Below, piece after piece: positions 28,425-36,446 of a stretch of 64,000 bases of DNA. Where the stretch lies: positions 39,864-103,863 of the forward strand of contig JAABSP010000003.1 in the NCBI GenBank assembly GCA_011390345.1, written 5' to 3'. Below the pieces are notes generated by a model. The model was not told the DNA's origin, did not search any database, and was given only the letters and a program-made list of their open reading frames with translations. Origin of the DNA: Desulfobacteraceae bacterium (lineage in GTDB: Bacteria > Desulfobacterota > Desulfobacteria > Desulfobacterales > JAABSP01). How positions within the stretch are numbered: the first letter of the stretch is position 1; every line of letters starts with the position of its first letter. The position numbers and the translations under genes were made by a program.

Positions 28425-30272
28425 ATGCGGCGACTATCATTTGGGAAAAAACTGACCTTCGGCGGAATTGCGATTCTGCTCTTTCCGCTGGTGATTGTCG
28501 GGCTCTTTTCGGTCTGGCGATCCTCGGATGCGCTTGTATCCACTGAGAAATCCCGAAGCTTCATGCTGGCAAGGACCCTTGCCGATATGACGGATCTGGC
28601 TCTTTCTCAGGAGATGAAAACCGTCTCGGCCATCTCAGCGGACCCGCAGATCCGTATCCTCCTGGAGAAGATCAATGGGGCATCCGGCACTGATCCGGCA
28701 GCATCTGATGCACTGGTCGAATTTCTGGAACGGATTCATTCCCGGATGGGGGATGATTATGAGCTGATGATTCTGGCGGACCAGGAGGGAAAAATCATTG
28801 CCGACAGCCAGGGGGGAAAATTTATCGGCGTCTCCATAGAGGATCGGGACTATTTCCAGCAGGCAAAGGACGGAAAGATCAACGCCAGTGATCCGGTAAA
28901 ATCCAAGGGAACCGGACAGCCGGTCATTCCCATCTGTGCCCCCGTTGCCGATGCCGGAGGGATTTTTCAGGGCGCAATCGCCAATGTACTGCTCATCGAT
29001 GTGCTCTTCAACTATATCTCCGAATTCAAACTCGGGGCTACGGGCTATTCATTTATGATCGATAAAAAGGGGCTGATCCTGGCGCATCCGGACAAGTCCC
29101 TGGTGATGGAGCTGGATATCACCAGACAGGCGGGAATGGAAGAGATTGCCGAGAGAATGACCGCTCTGGAGCCGGGAGTCCTGAGCTATTTTTTCAAAGG
29201 CGCAGACAAGATCGCAGGATATGCACCAGTTCCCCTTACCGGCTGGAGTATTGCCGTGACCCGGGAGATGTCTGATTTTCTCACCGCATCCAAACAGATC
29301 CGAAATTTTCTCCTTTTGGTGGGTGGATTATCAATGGTTCTGACGATCATGGGCATCGCCTTCTTCTCCCGGCATATTACCGGACGGCTTGGGGGGATCA
29401 CCCAGGGGCTGATCGAATCTTCAGAAGAGGTCTCCTCGGCCTCGGAGCAGTTGACCGCAGCAGGCCAGCATCTTTCGGAAACGGCCTCGAACCAGGCGGC
29501 CGCTGTTGAGGAGACCTCGGCCGCGCTTCAGCAGATAGCGGCCATGAGCCGGCAGAATGCGGATCATTCCAAGGCGGTCAACGCGGCCGCGGCATCGGCC
29601 AAGGCATCGGTAGAAGCGGCCGACAGTGTGATGAACGAGCTGTCTTCCGCGATGCAGGAGACGGCCGGCGCAGGCCGAAAGGTGCATGGGATCATCAACA
29701 CCATCGAGGAGATCGCGTTTCAGACCAACCTCCTCTCTCTCAATGCCGCGGTCGAGGCCGCACGGGTCGGAGAGGCCGGCGCAGGCTTTGCCGTTGTGGC
29801 CGGCGAGGTGAGAAATCTGGCGCTGCGGACAACCGAGTCGGCCAGAAACACCACAGAGCTGGTTCAGGGAAACATCGGGTACATCGAAAAGAGCTTGGAT
29901 CTTGCCCTCCGGACCGTTGAAGCCTTTCAGCAGGCCACGGAGCAGCTTGACTCGATGCGGTCCCGGATCGAAGAGATCTCAGAAGCCTCGGAAGAGCAGG
30001 CCCGGGGCGTTGAGGGCGCAAGCCGCGCCATGGCCGAGATGGAGGCATCGATCCAGAAGAATGCAGCCGAGGCCCAGCAGTCGGCCGCGTCGGCCGAACA
30101 GTTGAATGCACAGGCTGAAGGGTTGATGGCATTTGTGCGGGAGCTGGGGGAGATCATCGGCGGAAAAACGCACCGGAAGGTTTTGAAAAAAACGGCTGAC
30201 GCAGCAGAAGAGAATATTGATGAAGATGGGCATCCTGCACTGGATATGCCGCGGCGTTCTTTGTCAAAGTGA
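28425..30272 (+). CDS. Cache-domain methyl-accepting chemotaxis protein
   Basis: A 615-residue chemoreceptor. TM1 is [19 protein letters not shown] double-Cache sensor follows (about 35-285; [50 protein letters not shown]), then TM2 ([20 protein letters not shown]), a short HAMP-like linker and the signalling hairpin with tip [21 protein letters not shown]. The DRDYFQ element resembles amino-acid or amine binding Cache domains, but key residues should be checked by alignment. The tail is basic then acidic, without a CheR pentapeptide. A possible promoter lies at 28358-28386. Confidence 0.93.
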   Translation: MRRLSFGKKLTFGGIAILLFPLVIVGLFSVWRSSDALVSTEKSRSFMLARTLADMTDLALSQEMKTVSAISADPQIRILLEKINGASGTDPAASDALVEFLERIHSRMGDDYELMILADQEGKIIADSQGGKFIGVSIEDRDYFQQAKDGKINASDPVKSKGTGQPVIPICAPVADAGGIFQGAIANVLLIDVLFNYISEFKLGATGYSFMIDKKGLILAHPDKSLVMELDITRQAGMEEIAERMTALEPGVLSYFFKGADKIAGYAPVPLTGWSIAVTREMSDFLTASKQIRNFLLLVGGLSMVLTIMGIAFFSRHITGRLGGITQGLIESSEEVSSASEQLTAAGQHLSETASNQAAAVEETSAALQQIAAMSRQNADHSKAVNAAAASAKASVEAADSVMNELSSAMQETAGAGRKVHGIINTIEEIAFQTNLLSLNAAVEAARVGEAGAGFAVVAGEVRNLALRTTESARNTTELVQGNIGYIEKSLDLALRTVEAFQQATEQLDSMRSRIEEISEASEEQARGVEGASRAMAEMEASIQKNAAEAQQSAASAEQLNAQAEGLMAFVRELGEIIGGKTHRKVLKKTADAAEENIDEDGHPALDMPRRSLSK

Positions 30273-30283
30273 GGAGGTGGAGA

Positions 30284-30388
30284 ATGGTTTTCGTAACAGC
30301 GGCCATTATCGTGGCTGAAGATCAGGTGCTGATTGCCCGGCGGAGGACCGGACAGCGCACGGGGCCCTGCTGCAAAAAACATCTCTAA
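30284..30388 (+). pseudogene. Truncated Nudix (MutT-like) hydrolase remnant
   Basis: A 34-codon frame after GAGGAGG reads like the first strand and loop of MutT-type 8-oxo-dGTP hydrolases: VTAAIIVAEDQVLIARRRTG, then QRTGPCC and KKHL-stop. In intact relatives this segment continues into the GGK and Nudix box (GX5EX7REUXEEXGU). Here it breaks off after six more residues and no Nudix box follows in any frame before the terminator at 30421. This is best read as a gene left truncated by a deletion. The good ribosome site suggests the loss is recent. It sits 11 bases after the chemoreceptor stop. Confidence 0.65.
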
Positions 30389-30420
30389 ACTCTAACCCGC
30401 CGCAACAGTAACGCAAACCA

Positions 30421-30465
30421 AAGCACCGCAGGCTAGTTTCAAAAGCATCTACGGTGCTTTTTTTG
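30421..30465 (+). terminator. Rho-independent terminator
   Basis: AAAGCACCG (30421-30429) pairs with CGGTGCTTT (30453-30461), followed by a T run to 30465; the loop is about 23 bases. It closes the chemoreceptor transcription unit and faces the converging DUF554 gene. Confidence 0.65.
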
Positions 30466-30527
30466 TCCTTTCTCCTCCCCAAGTCCTTTTCGTCCTTTAT
30501 GCCCTTTGGGTCATTCTCCTTTTTTTC

Positions 30528-31217
30528 CTAAAACAACTGCCGCACCATATAATATACCAGCGGAACAAAGATAGCCGGCAGCATATTGGCCAGCCGGATC
30601 TTCTTGATCTCCAGCAGATTGATCCCGATGGCCATGATCAAAAGCCCCCCGACCGCAGACATCTGCGCGATCACCTCGGGCGTCAGAAAAGGCTTGACCA
30701 GCGCCGCGCTGATGGTGATAAAGCCCTGGTAGATGAAAACCGAAGCCGCGGAAAAGATTACCCCGATCCCGAAGGTGGAGGCAAAGATCAGTGCGGCAAT
30801 CCCGTCCAGCATCGACTTGGCAAAAAGCGTCTGGTGGTTTCCGGTCAACCCGCTCTCCAGAGAGCCGACAATCGCCATGGACCCCACGCAGAAGATCAGG
30901 CTTGCCGTAACAAACCCTTTTGCCATGGTGCTCTCTTCATCCCCGCCCGCGAATCGTCTCTGAATCCGGTTTCCCATATCCTCCAGCCGCGCGTCGATCC
31001 GCATCAGCTCCCCGATAATGCTGCCGATGGCCAGTGAAAAGATAATCAAAAGAATATCATCGGAACCAAAGGCCCCCCGCAGTCCGATCAGGATGATCGC
31101 AAGGCTGATGGCCTGCATTACCGTATCCATATAGCTCTGGGGAATGCCCCGCTTCAGAAAAACCCCTGTCAGGCCCCCTGCAATGATGGCCGCTGCATTT
31201 ACGATTGTGCCGAACAT
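30528..31217 (-). CDS. DUF554 integral membrane protein
   Basis: A protein of 229 residues from ATG 31217 (AGGGGAAA upstream; the 20-residue upstream extension lacks a ribosome site). It has about seven hydrophobic segments with the DUF554/YdfK pattern: N-terminal GTIVNAAAIIAGGLTGVFLK, the charged cytoplasmic stretch GELMRIDARLEDMGNRIQRRF, then GFVTASLIFCVGSMAIVGSLESG. The family is widespread and has no proven biochemical role; small-solute transport is a guess. It stands alone on its strand. Confidence 0.88.
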   Translation of the reverse strand: MFGTIVNAAAIIAGGLTGVFLKRGIPQSYMDTVMQAISLAIILIGLRGAFGSDDILLIIFSLAIGSIIGELMRIDARLEDMGNRIQRRFAGGDEESTMAKGFVTASLIFCVGSMAIVGSLESGLTGNHQTLFAKSMLDGIAALIFASTFGIGVIFSAASVFIYQGFITISAALVKPFLTPEVIAQMSAVGGLLIMAIGINLLEIKKIRLANMLPAIFVPLVYYMVRQLF

Positions 31218-31631
31218 GTGACGAGTTTCCCCTGTTTGAATTGGGATGACCCTGAAAGGGACATCCGGTATTTCCACATCCTGCTGACATACAAAGGCGG
31301 CAGTGTAAACCCCTCTTTCCTGTTCGTCAAGTCTTACAAAACCCCCGCTTCCTTTTTATATTGAGATCTCCCTTTCCGACTCCCCTCTCCTTGGAACACA
31401 GATCTGTTCCGGCAAGATCTTCAGAAATTAAATTTGATAGGAAAAGTCCCCCTATGCTATACTTTATACGGTTCTGGCAGGAAGCAGATAGAATTTGCCT
31501 GATAATGATTCCTGATAAATCTTGCATCATCCTGTAGAATCGAGTATATTCTCAGGCAGAGTCCTCATCAAAGGGCCTGACAACAGAACCAACACATTTC
31601 AGATCTGAAACGGGAAAGGAGAAAGCGCAAA
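31218..31631 (+). promoter_or_regulatory. Regulatory region of the oxygen-defence island: promoter and repeat operator
   Basis: A sigma-70-like promoter TTGATA (31434-31439), 18-base spacer, TATACT (31458-31463) reads toward desulfoferrodoxin. Downstream of it are two 13-base units starting CCTGATAA (31498-31505 and 31511-31518; GATAATGATT inside). These resemble part of a Fur/PerR-type box and fall in the leader, where a repressor could block elongation. The rest of the 414-base gap shows no gene. The ribosome site AAAGGAG precedes ATG 31632. Promoter and operator are pattern-based. Confidence 0.45.
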
Positions 31632-32006
31632 ATGGCACAGCAAATGGAGGTTTACAAGTGTGAGGTCTGCGGCAACATCGTTGACGTTCTCCACGGAGGT
31701 GCGGGAGAGCTGGTCTGCTGCGGTCAGCCCATGAAGCTCTTGAAGGAGAACACTGTGGATGCGGCCAAGGAGAAGCATGTGCCGGTGATCGAGAAGAGCG
31801 AGGCCGGATTTACGGTCAAGGTCGGCTCGGCCGCGCATCCGATGGAGGAGAAGCACTATATCGAGTGGATCGAGGTGATCGCAGACGGCCGCTCCTACCG
31901 GCAGTTTTTGAAACCGGGCCAGGCCCCCGAGGCCTTCTTTCCCATCAAGGCCGCGGAAGTCACGGCCAGGGAATACTGTAACCTTCACGGGCTCTGGAAA
32001 GCCTGA
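31632..32006 (+). CDS. dfx: Desulfoferrodoxin (2Fe superoxide reductase)
   Basis: A 124-residue cytoplasmic enzyme that reduces superoxide to hydrogen peroxide without making oxygen, as anaerobes prefer. The N-terminal desulforedoxin centre has Cys in YKCEVCGN and LVCCGQPM. The catalytic Fe(His)4Cys centre is supplied by [19 protein letters not shown] and CNLHGLW, and the Lys next to the first His is the conserved substrate-guiding residue. Length and all ligands are normal. It starts an operon with rubredoxin-like and flavodoxin genes, the presumed electron donors, 33 and about 200 bases downstream. Promoter-like boxes lie upstream. Confidence 0.97.
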   Translation: MAQQMEVYKCEVCGNIVDVLHGGAGELVCCGQPMKLLKENTVDAAKEKHVPVIEKSEAGFTVKVGSAAHPMEEKHYIEWIEVIADGRSYRQFLKPGQAPEAFFPIKAAEVTAREYCNLHGLWKA

Positions 32007-32039
32007 AAATATTGACCCCCCGAATAAGGAGGTGAGATC

Positions 32040-32195
32040 ATGGCAAACTGGAAATGCGAAAAGTGCGGATACATGCTCGAGGCCGACAAGCCGCCCGAGC
32101 AGTGTCCCTCCTGCAAACAGAAGTGCGAGTTTCTCGACAACACATGCTACACGCCCGACTGCGAGGCCGAGGGCGTGGACAAGCGGATCGGATAA
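32040..32195 (+). CDS. Rubredoxin-like protein with extra cysteines
   Basis: A 51-residue protein too short for usual gene-length cut-offs. Its start follows AAGGAGGTGAG. WKCEKCGYMLEADKPPEQCPSCKQKC gives the rubredoxin-type CxxC/CxxC iron site with a short 12-residue spacer, as in rubrerythrin tails. Three additional Cys (29, 36, 41) lie in the C-terminal part (FLDNTCYTPDCEAEG) and could bind a second metal or form a redox disulfide. Position directly after desulfoferrodoxin matches the rbo-rub arrangement of sulfate reducers, so it is a likely electron donor to superoxide reductase. Confidence 0.88.
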   Translation: MANWKCEKCGYMLEADKPPEQCPSCKQKCEFLDNTCYTPDCEAEGVDKRIG

Positions 32196-32207
32196 AAGGA
32201 GGCGGCG

Positions 32208-32648
32208 ATGGCCGGAAAAGCGCTGATCGTCTATGCCACCCGAACCGGTGAGTCTGGTAAGATTGCCGAGCTGATCGCCGAAGGAATTCGTCTTTCCGGG
32301 GCTCAGGCCGATGTTCTCAATATCAAAGAGGTCCGGCGGCCCGATGATTTCAAAGGGTATGATGCCGTGATCCTCGGATCGGCCACCTACCACGGCGACA
32401 TGATGGAGAAGATGAAGACGCTTCTCTTCATGGCCGAAAAGGCCGGCCTGGAAGGGAAGGTCGGCGCTGCGTTCGGCGCGTTCGGCTGGAGCGGGGAGGC
32501 CCCGGAGCGGATCTACGGGACCATGAAGAACATCTTCAAGATGGAGATGGTCAAGGGGCCCCTCCGGCTCAAATCGAGTTCTCTCGGCGGCGGCATCCAG
32601 ATGGCCCAGGACTACGGCAAGGAGATTGCGGAGAAGATGAATTCGTGA
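32208..32648 (+). CDS. Flavodoxin
   Basis: A 146-residue short-chain flavodoxin, a cytoplasmic one- or two-electron carrier with FMN. The phosphate loop is ATRTGESGKIAELIAEG. The region LGSATYHGDMMEKMKTLL and the FGAFGWSGEAPERIY loop place the flavin ring; these resemble the flavodoxin domain of flavodiiron proteins more than classical flavodoxins. The start has AAAGGAGG. It follows the rubredoxin-like gene by 12 bases in the superoxide-reductase operon and probably acts as donor or acceptor for it. Confidence 0.92.
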   Translation: MAGKALIVYATRTGESGKIAELIAEGIRLSGAQADVLNIKEVRRPDDFKGYDAVILGSATYHGDMMEKMKTLLFMAEKAGLEGKVGAAFGAFGWSGEAPERIYGTMKNIFKMEMVKGPLRLKSSSLGGGIQMAQDYGKEIAEKMNS

Positions 32649-32721
32649 TCCTGAACAATCAGACAAAAGCCAGGCAAAAGCAGACCATCAATCAAGGACA
32701 ACCAATAAGGAGGTTCAAACG

Positions 32722-32934
32722 ATGACCGACACCACAACACCCCAACACTGTCCCGGATTCGAATCCTTCAGAGATCTGGAGGCGTTCACCTGCAACTGTC
32801 CCGAGTGCGGTGCGGAAAAAGAGATCTTCTCCGATGAATTTCAAAAGTCCCACAAGTGCGACAAGTGCGGAAAGCCGATTGATTTCTCCCAGTGCTCCCT
32901 GGAGGGCAAGGGGAAAAAAGAGACCCCCCGTTAA
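32722..32934 (+). CDS. Small two-knuckle zinc-ribbon protein
   Basis: A 70-residue protein with two Cys pairs, CNCPECGAEKEIF and HKCDKCGKPIDF, plus an N-terminal phrase CPGFESFRDLEAFTCNCPEC. The start has AAGGAGG. It looks like a metal-binding (zinc or iron) ribbon rather than a ferredoxin. The same type of small protein is found near redox genes of sulfate reducers, but I cannot name a function. It is the fourth gene after desulfoferrodoxin on the strand; a duplicated 13-base spacer and a hairpin follow. Confidence 0.78.
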   Translation: MTDTTTPQHCPGFESFRDLEAFTCNCPECGAEKEIFSDEFQKSHKCDKCGKPIDFSQCSLEGKGKKETPR

Positions 32935-32938
32935 GCCA

Positions 32939-33003
32939 CCGGTTAACCCACCCGGTTAACCCAATAAGATGAGGGGCCGAAGGGGAAGGATTTCCCTTCG
33001 GCC
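32939..33003 (+). terminator. Tandem duplication followed by GC-rich hairpin without T run
   Basis: CCGGTTAACCCA occurs twice (32939-32950 and 32952-32963). Then GGCCGAAGGG (32975-32984) pairs with CCCTTCGGCC (32994-33003), a ten-base perfect stem with a nine-base loop. There is no T tract, so it could be a Rho-type end, an mRNA-stability hairpin or a weak terminator between the superoxide-reductase genes and the cytochrome gene. Confidence 0.5.
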
Positions 33004-33142
33004 ATCCACAAAGCCTCGACTCCTGGCTTTTTGTACTTGTGACCTGACTGGAATTGCCCCTCCTCGGGTCTTTCCGGATCTTCGGATGGGAAATGCTCTT
33101 GATGTAGCCTGTTTGCCAAATTAAGGAAAAGGATTTGGAAAA

Positions 33143-33511
33143 ATGAAAGCCAAAATCGCTGTTGTTCTCTTGATGATCCTTGCTGTTGCGCTCTATGCTG
33201 CTGCAGGATTTGCCGATGAGAAGGAGAAGGCCGATGCCGACAAAGGCGCGGAGAAGCTTACTATTTACGGCGGAACCCGGGGCGATATCCCCTTTCCCCA
33301 CTGGGAGCATCAGGAGGTGCTGGCCGACTGCGGGGTCTGCCACGCCCATTTTTCCCAAAAGAAGGATGCGATCAAGGCCCTGAAGGATGATGGAAAGATC
33401 AAGGCCAAAAAGATCATGAACGAGCAGTGCATCGGCTGCCATCGGGAGAAGAAGGCCGCAGGGGAAAAGAGCGGCCCCACCTCCTGTTCGCAGTGCCATC
33501 AGAGGAGTTAG
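33143..33511 (+). CDS. Periplasmic triheme c7/c3-type cytochrome
   Basis: A 122-residue protein with a cleavable signal peptide (IAVVLLMILAVALYAAAGFA). Three haem sites, CGVCH, CIGCH and CSQCH, are spaced as in class III multihaem cytochromes. Distal His candidates include those of FPHWEHQEVL, CHAHF and CHREKK. The three-haem count and size match the c7 group. It would carry electrons in the periplasm, for example from hydrogenases or formate dehydrogenases. The coupling is odd: only three bases separate its stop from the cytoplasmic flavoprotein-phosphatase fusion downstream, so both are on one message although they act in different compartments. Confidence 0.92.
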   Translation: MKAKIAVVLLMILAVALYAAAGFADEKEKADADKGAEKLTIYGGTRGDIPFPHWEHQEVLADCGVCHAHFSQKKDAIKALKDDGKIKAKKIMNEQCIGCHREKKAAGEKSGPTSCSQCHQRS

Positions 33512-33514
33512 CTC

Positions 33515-34486
33515 ATGTTTGTTCTGGGATTACAGGGAAGCCCCCGCAAAAAAGGCAATACCCGGTATCTGCTCTCCGAGTTAATGAATGCCCTTGAAAA
33601 ACGTGGGGCCGAGACCCATGTGGTGGATGCTGACAAGGCCGACGTCAAGCCGTGCAAGGAGTACATCGTCTGCGAGAAGAAGGGCTTCTGCCCCATCGAC
33701 GACGAGATGGAGGAAATCTATGGGCTTCTGCGCCGGGCCGATCTGGTGGTCCTGGCAAGCCCCGTATTCTTCTACAATGTCACGGCACAGCTCAAGTCCC
33801 TTATCGACCGGAGCCAGACCCTTTGGGCCCGGCGGTACCGGCTCGATCTCACTGACCCCGGCGCAAAGACCCGCAAAGGCTTCATGCTGGCCCTGGGCGC
33901 GACCAAGGGCAAGAATCTTTTTGAAGGCATGCACCTAACCGCGAGATACTTCTTCGATGCGGTCGCGGCCCAGTATGAAGGAGCCCTGACCTACTGGCAG
34001 ATCGAAAAGCCGGGGGACATGGAAAAATATCCGACGGTGCTCGATGAGGTGGAAGATGCGGTCGAAGGGCTGATGCGCCCCTTCCAAAACCGGAAGCGGG
34101 TACTCTTCGCGTGCCGGGAGAATGCGTGCCGGAGCCAGATGGCCGGAGCCTTTGCCCGGTCCCTGGCCGGGGAAAAGTTCGACGTGCAGATCGGCGGCAG
34201 CGAGCCGGCCGAAAAGATCAACAAGGTCATGGTCGATGCCATGCAGGAGAAGAAGATCGACATGGGCTTCATCACCCCGAGATCGATCGATGCGGCCGTG
34301 GAGAAGACGACTCCCGAAATCATCGTGACCATGGGCTGCGGCGAGAACGCCTGCCCCCATGTGCCCGGGGCAAAGCGTCTCGACTGGAATCTGGAAGACC
34401 CTGCGGGAAAGGATATGGATTTCATGCGCAAGGTCCGAGACGATATTGAAAAGCGGGTAACTGCGCTGATCGCATCCGAAAGCTGA
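33515..34486 (+). CDS. FMN-reductase-like flavoprotein fused to arsenate-reductase/LMW-phosphatase domain
   Basis: A 323-residue fusion. Residues 1-185 are a flavodoxin-fold FMN reductase (GSPRKKGNTRYLLSEL; SPVFFYNVTAQLKSLIDR). Residues 193-323 are a low-molecular-weight phosphatase/thioredoxin-type arsenate reductase domain, with the CX5R loop in FACRENACRSQMAGAFAR and the acid-loop equivalents in VTMGCGENACPHVPG and LDWNLEDPAGK. The last pattern is typical of ArsC rather than tyrosine phosphatases. An attractive inference is that the flavin domain re-reduces the Cys pair of the ArsC domain internally, replacing thioredoxin. No ArsR, ArsB or Acr3 gene is nearby, so arsenate may not be the substrate. 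Confidence 0.9.
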   Translation: MFVLGLQGSPRKKGNTRYLLSELMNALEKRGAETHVVDADKADVKPCKEYIVCEKKGFCPIDDEMEEIYGLLRRADLVVLASPVFFYNVTAQLKSLIDRSQTLWARRYRLDLTDPGAKTRKGFMLALGATKGKNLFEGMHLTARYFFDAVAAQYEGALTYWQIEKPGDMEKYPTVLDEVEDAVEGLMRPFQNRKRVLFACRENACRSQMAGAFARSLAGEKFDVQIGGSEPAEKINKVMVDAMQEKKIDMGFITPRSIDAAVEKTTPEIIVTMGCGENACPHVPGAKRLDWNLEDPAGKDMDFMRKVRDDIEKRVTALIASES

Positions 34487-34503
34487 ACCAGCGCCTTTTT
34501 AAC

Positions 34504-34523
34504 TCTAAACCGATCTAAACCGA
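34504..34523. repeat. Perfect 10-bp tandem duplication
   Basis: TCTAAACCGA is present twice, head to tail, directly before the purine-rich ribosome site of the rubredoxin gene. It is a member of the short boundary duplications seen across this window. Confidence 0.8.
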
Positions 34524-34547
34524 AAGCGAAAAAGGAGGAAAAAAGAG

Positions 34548-34706
34548 ATGGACAAATACGTTTGCACGGTCTGCGGCTATGTCTATGACCCGGAGCAGGG
34601 AGACCCCGACAGCGGAATCGATCCCGGAACCAGTTTCGATGCTCTTCCCGATGACTGGGTCTGCCCTGTCTGCGGGGCCGGCAAGGAGGACTTCGAGAAG
34701 GAGTAG
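34548..34706 (+). CDS. rub: Rubredoxin
   Basis: A 52-residue classical rubredoxin: the iron site is built by [10 protein letters not shown] and [13 protein letters not shown], with the usual [18 protein letters not shown] core. AAAGGAGG precedes the start. It is the cytoplasmic one-electron donor to the flavodiiron oxygen reductase encoded next. The rub-roo pairing is established in Desulfovibrio gigas. All ligands and the length are normal. Confidence 0.97.
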   Translation: MDKYVCTVCGYVYDPEQGDPDSGIDPGTSFDALPDDWVCPVCGAGKEDFEKE

Positions 34707-34780
34707 TCCTTTGGTTTGGTCGATAGTGGTTGGTGGATAGCGGCTGGTTGAACCCATCGCTTTATATTTGTCAGGATAAG

Positions 34781-34826
34781 AATGCCCTTTTCCCCGGAGC
34801 GGTTTTTCAGCACCGGGAAAGGGCAT
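34781..34826 (+). promoter_or_regulatory. Large hairpin between rubredoxin and flavodiiron genes
   Basis: AATGCCCTTTTCCCCGG (34781-34797) is nearly complementary to CCGGGAAAGGGCATT (34812-34826), giving a long stem with two bulged bases and a loop of about 14 bases. It sits in a 182-base gap inside the presumed operon, with no T run after it. It could be a processing or stability element setting different levels of the two proteins, or an attenuator. An imperfect 14-base tandem repeat (around 34718-34748, TGGTTGG / CGGCTGG words) precedes it. Confidence 0.55.
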
Positions 34827-34888
34827 TCACCTGTGAGACCATTATTTTGAAATATCTGAAAAATAAATCGGAGAATAAAAGAGACGTC

Positions 34889-36082
34889 ATGAAACCTGCG
34901 GAAATCGCGAAAGGGGTCTATGAAGTCGGCGCAATCGACTGGAATATCCGGGATTTTCACGGATACTCCACCCATCGGGGCACGAGCTACAATGCCTATC
35001 TGGTGGTGGATGAGAAGATTGCCCTCATCGATGCCGTCAAAAAAGAGTTTGCCGATCAACTGCTCGAAAACATCTCCAAAATCGTCGATCCCAAAAAGAT
35101 CGACTATGTGATAAGCAACCATACGGAGATGGATCACTCCGGCGGACTGCCCCGGGTGATGCACCGGGTAGGGGAGGGGAAACCTCTTTATGTCTCCAAT
35201 ATGGGGCTGAAGAACCATCCCCGCCATTTCTCCCAGAGCTGGAACTATCAGGGGGTCAAATCAGGAGATACCCTGAGTCTGGGCAAGCGGACCCTGAAGT
35301 TTTTAGAGACCCGGATGCTCCACTGGCCCGACAGCATGTTCACCTATCTTGAGGAGGAGAAAATCCTATTCTCGTCCGATGCCTTTGGTCAGCACTACGC
35401 GGGGCAGGAGAAGTTCGACGACGTGGTGGGGGACGCGATCATGCCCCATGCCAAAAAGTATTTTGCCAATATCCTGATGCTCTATTCGCCGCTGATTTTA
35501 AAGCTCGTGAATCAGGTGACGGAGCTGGGGCTCCAAATCGACATGATCTGCCCGGATCACGGGATCATCTGGCGGAAGGACCCGGGGAAGATAATCAACG
35601 CGTATGTGGAGTGGGCCAAGGGCGAGAAGGTGGAGAAGAAGGCAGTGATCGTCTATGATACCATGTGGCACAGCACCGAGCAGATGGCCGAAGCAATCGC
35701 GGCCGGGGTCTATGATGCCGGAGCCATAGCAAAGCCGATGAAGCTGCGGGAGTGGGACAGAAGCGATGTGATGACCGAGGTCATGGATGCCGCGGCCGTC
35801 CTTGTGGGCTCTCCGACCCTCAACAACGGCCTTTTTCCCACGGTGAGCGATTTCCTCACCTATATGAAGGGCTTAAAGCCCCACAAGAAGATCGCGTCCG
35901 CATTCGGCTCCTACGGCTGGAGCGGCGAGTCCGTGAAGCTGGTCCGGGATGAGCTGGAGGCCATGAAGCTCGACATCATCGATCCGGGGGTGAAGATCCA
36001 GTATGTGCCGGACCGCTCGGGCCTCGAAGAGTGCGAAGCACTGGGCAAGCGGATCGGCGAGGCCATTGTCCGTCAATTCTAA
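34889..36082 (+). CDS. roo: Flavodiiron protein (rubredoxin:oxygen oxidoreductase type)
   Basis: Cytoplasmic enzyme of 397 residues from ATG 34889, reducing O2 to water (possibly also NO) with electrons from rubredoxin. The beta-lactamase-fold diiron domain shows HTEMDH, then LHWPDSM, SSDAFGQHY and CPDHGIIW ligands. The C-terminal flavodoxin domain has VIVYDTMWHSTEQMAEAIAAG and FGSYGWSGESV. The open frame reaches back to 34730, but that extension runs through the hairpin region and is not family-like. No fused rubredoxin or reductase domain is present, so this is class A. The rubredoxin gene lies just upstream and a DsrE-like gene 12 bases downstream. Confidence 0.96.
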   Translation: MKPAEIAKGVYEVGAIDWNIRDFHGYSTHRGTSYNAYLVVDEKIALIDAVKKEFADQLLENISKIVDPKKIDYVISNHTEMDHSGGLPRVMHRVGEGKPLYVSNMGLKNHPRHFSQSWNYQGVKSGDTLSLGKRTLKFLETRMLHWPDSMFTYLEEEKILFSSDAFGQHYAGQEKFDDVVGDAIMPHAKKYFANILMLYSPLILKLVNQVTELGLQIDMICPDHGIIWRKDPGKIINAYVEWAKGEKVEKKAVIVYDTMWHSTEQMAEAIAAGVYDAGAIAKPMKLREWDRSDVMTEVMDAAAVLVGSPTLNNGLFPTVSDFLTYMKGLKPHKKIASAFGSYGWSGESVKLVRDELEAMKLDIIDPGVKIQYVPDRSGLEECEALGKRIGEAIVRQF

Positions 36083-36094
36083 AGGAGATCTGCC

Positions 36095-36442
36095 ATGAAA
36101 AAGGTGGCCATGTTCGTCTTCAACGGGGACCCGATCTGCTTTATCCATGTGCTTTTGAACGGGCTCGATATGGATAAGCGAAACAACGAGGTGAAGATCA
36201 TCATCGAAGGAGCCGCCACAAAGCTGATTCCCGAGCTGGCCGACAAGGGAAACCCCTTGAACGGCCTCTGGGAGAAGGCGAAGAACTACGGGATCATTGA
36301 GGGGGTCTGCAGGGCATGCGCCAATAAGATGGGAACCCTTGCGGCCGCAGAGGATCAGGATTTGGCGCTTCTGGACGACATGGACGGTCATCCCGGCATG
36401 GCCCGGTTTCGGGAGATGGGATGCGAGATCATTACATTTTAG
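36095..36442 (+). CDS. DsrE/F-like small protein
   Basis: A 115-residue cytoplasmic protein of the DsrE/F-like fold (MFVFNGDPICFIHVLLNGLDM; IIIEGAATKLIPEL; GVCRACANKMG). The CRACANK segment holds two Cys at the place where active-site Cys occur in sulfur-transfer relatives. Such proteins bind or relay persulfide sulfur in sulfur-oxidising and sulfate-reducing bacteria. AAAGGAG precedes the start. It lies in the operon between the flavodiiron protein and a HEAT-repeat protein, hinting at a link between sulfur relay and oxygen stress. Confidence 0.85.
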   Translation: MKKVAMFVFNGDPICFIHVLLNGLDMDKRNNEVKIIIEGAATKLIPELADKGNPLNGLWEKAKNYGIIEGVCRACANKMGTLAAAEDQDLALLDDMDGHPGMARFREMGCEIITF

Positions 36443-36446
36443 AGAT

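Noticed and set aside
34730..34888. N-terminal extension of the flavodiiron protein
   Set aside because: The extra 53 codons run through the hairpin and repeats and do not match the family, which starts close to MKPAEIAKGVYEVG.
36297..36446. N-terminal extension of the HEAT-repeat protein
   Set aside because: It is an out-of-frame overlap with the DsrE-like gene, Arg/Trp-rich and not protein-like.
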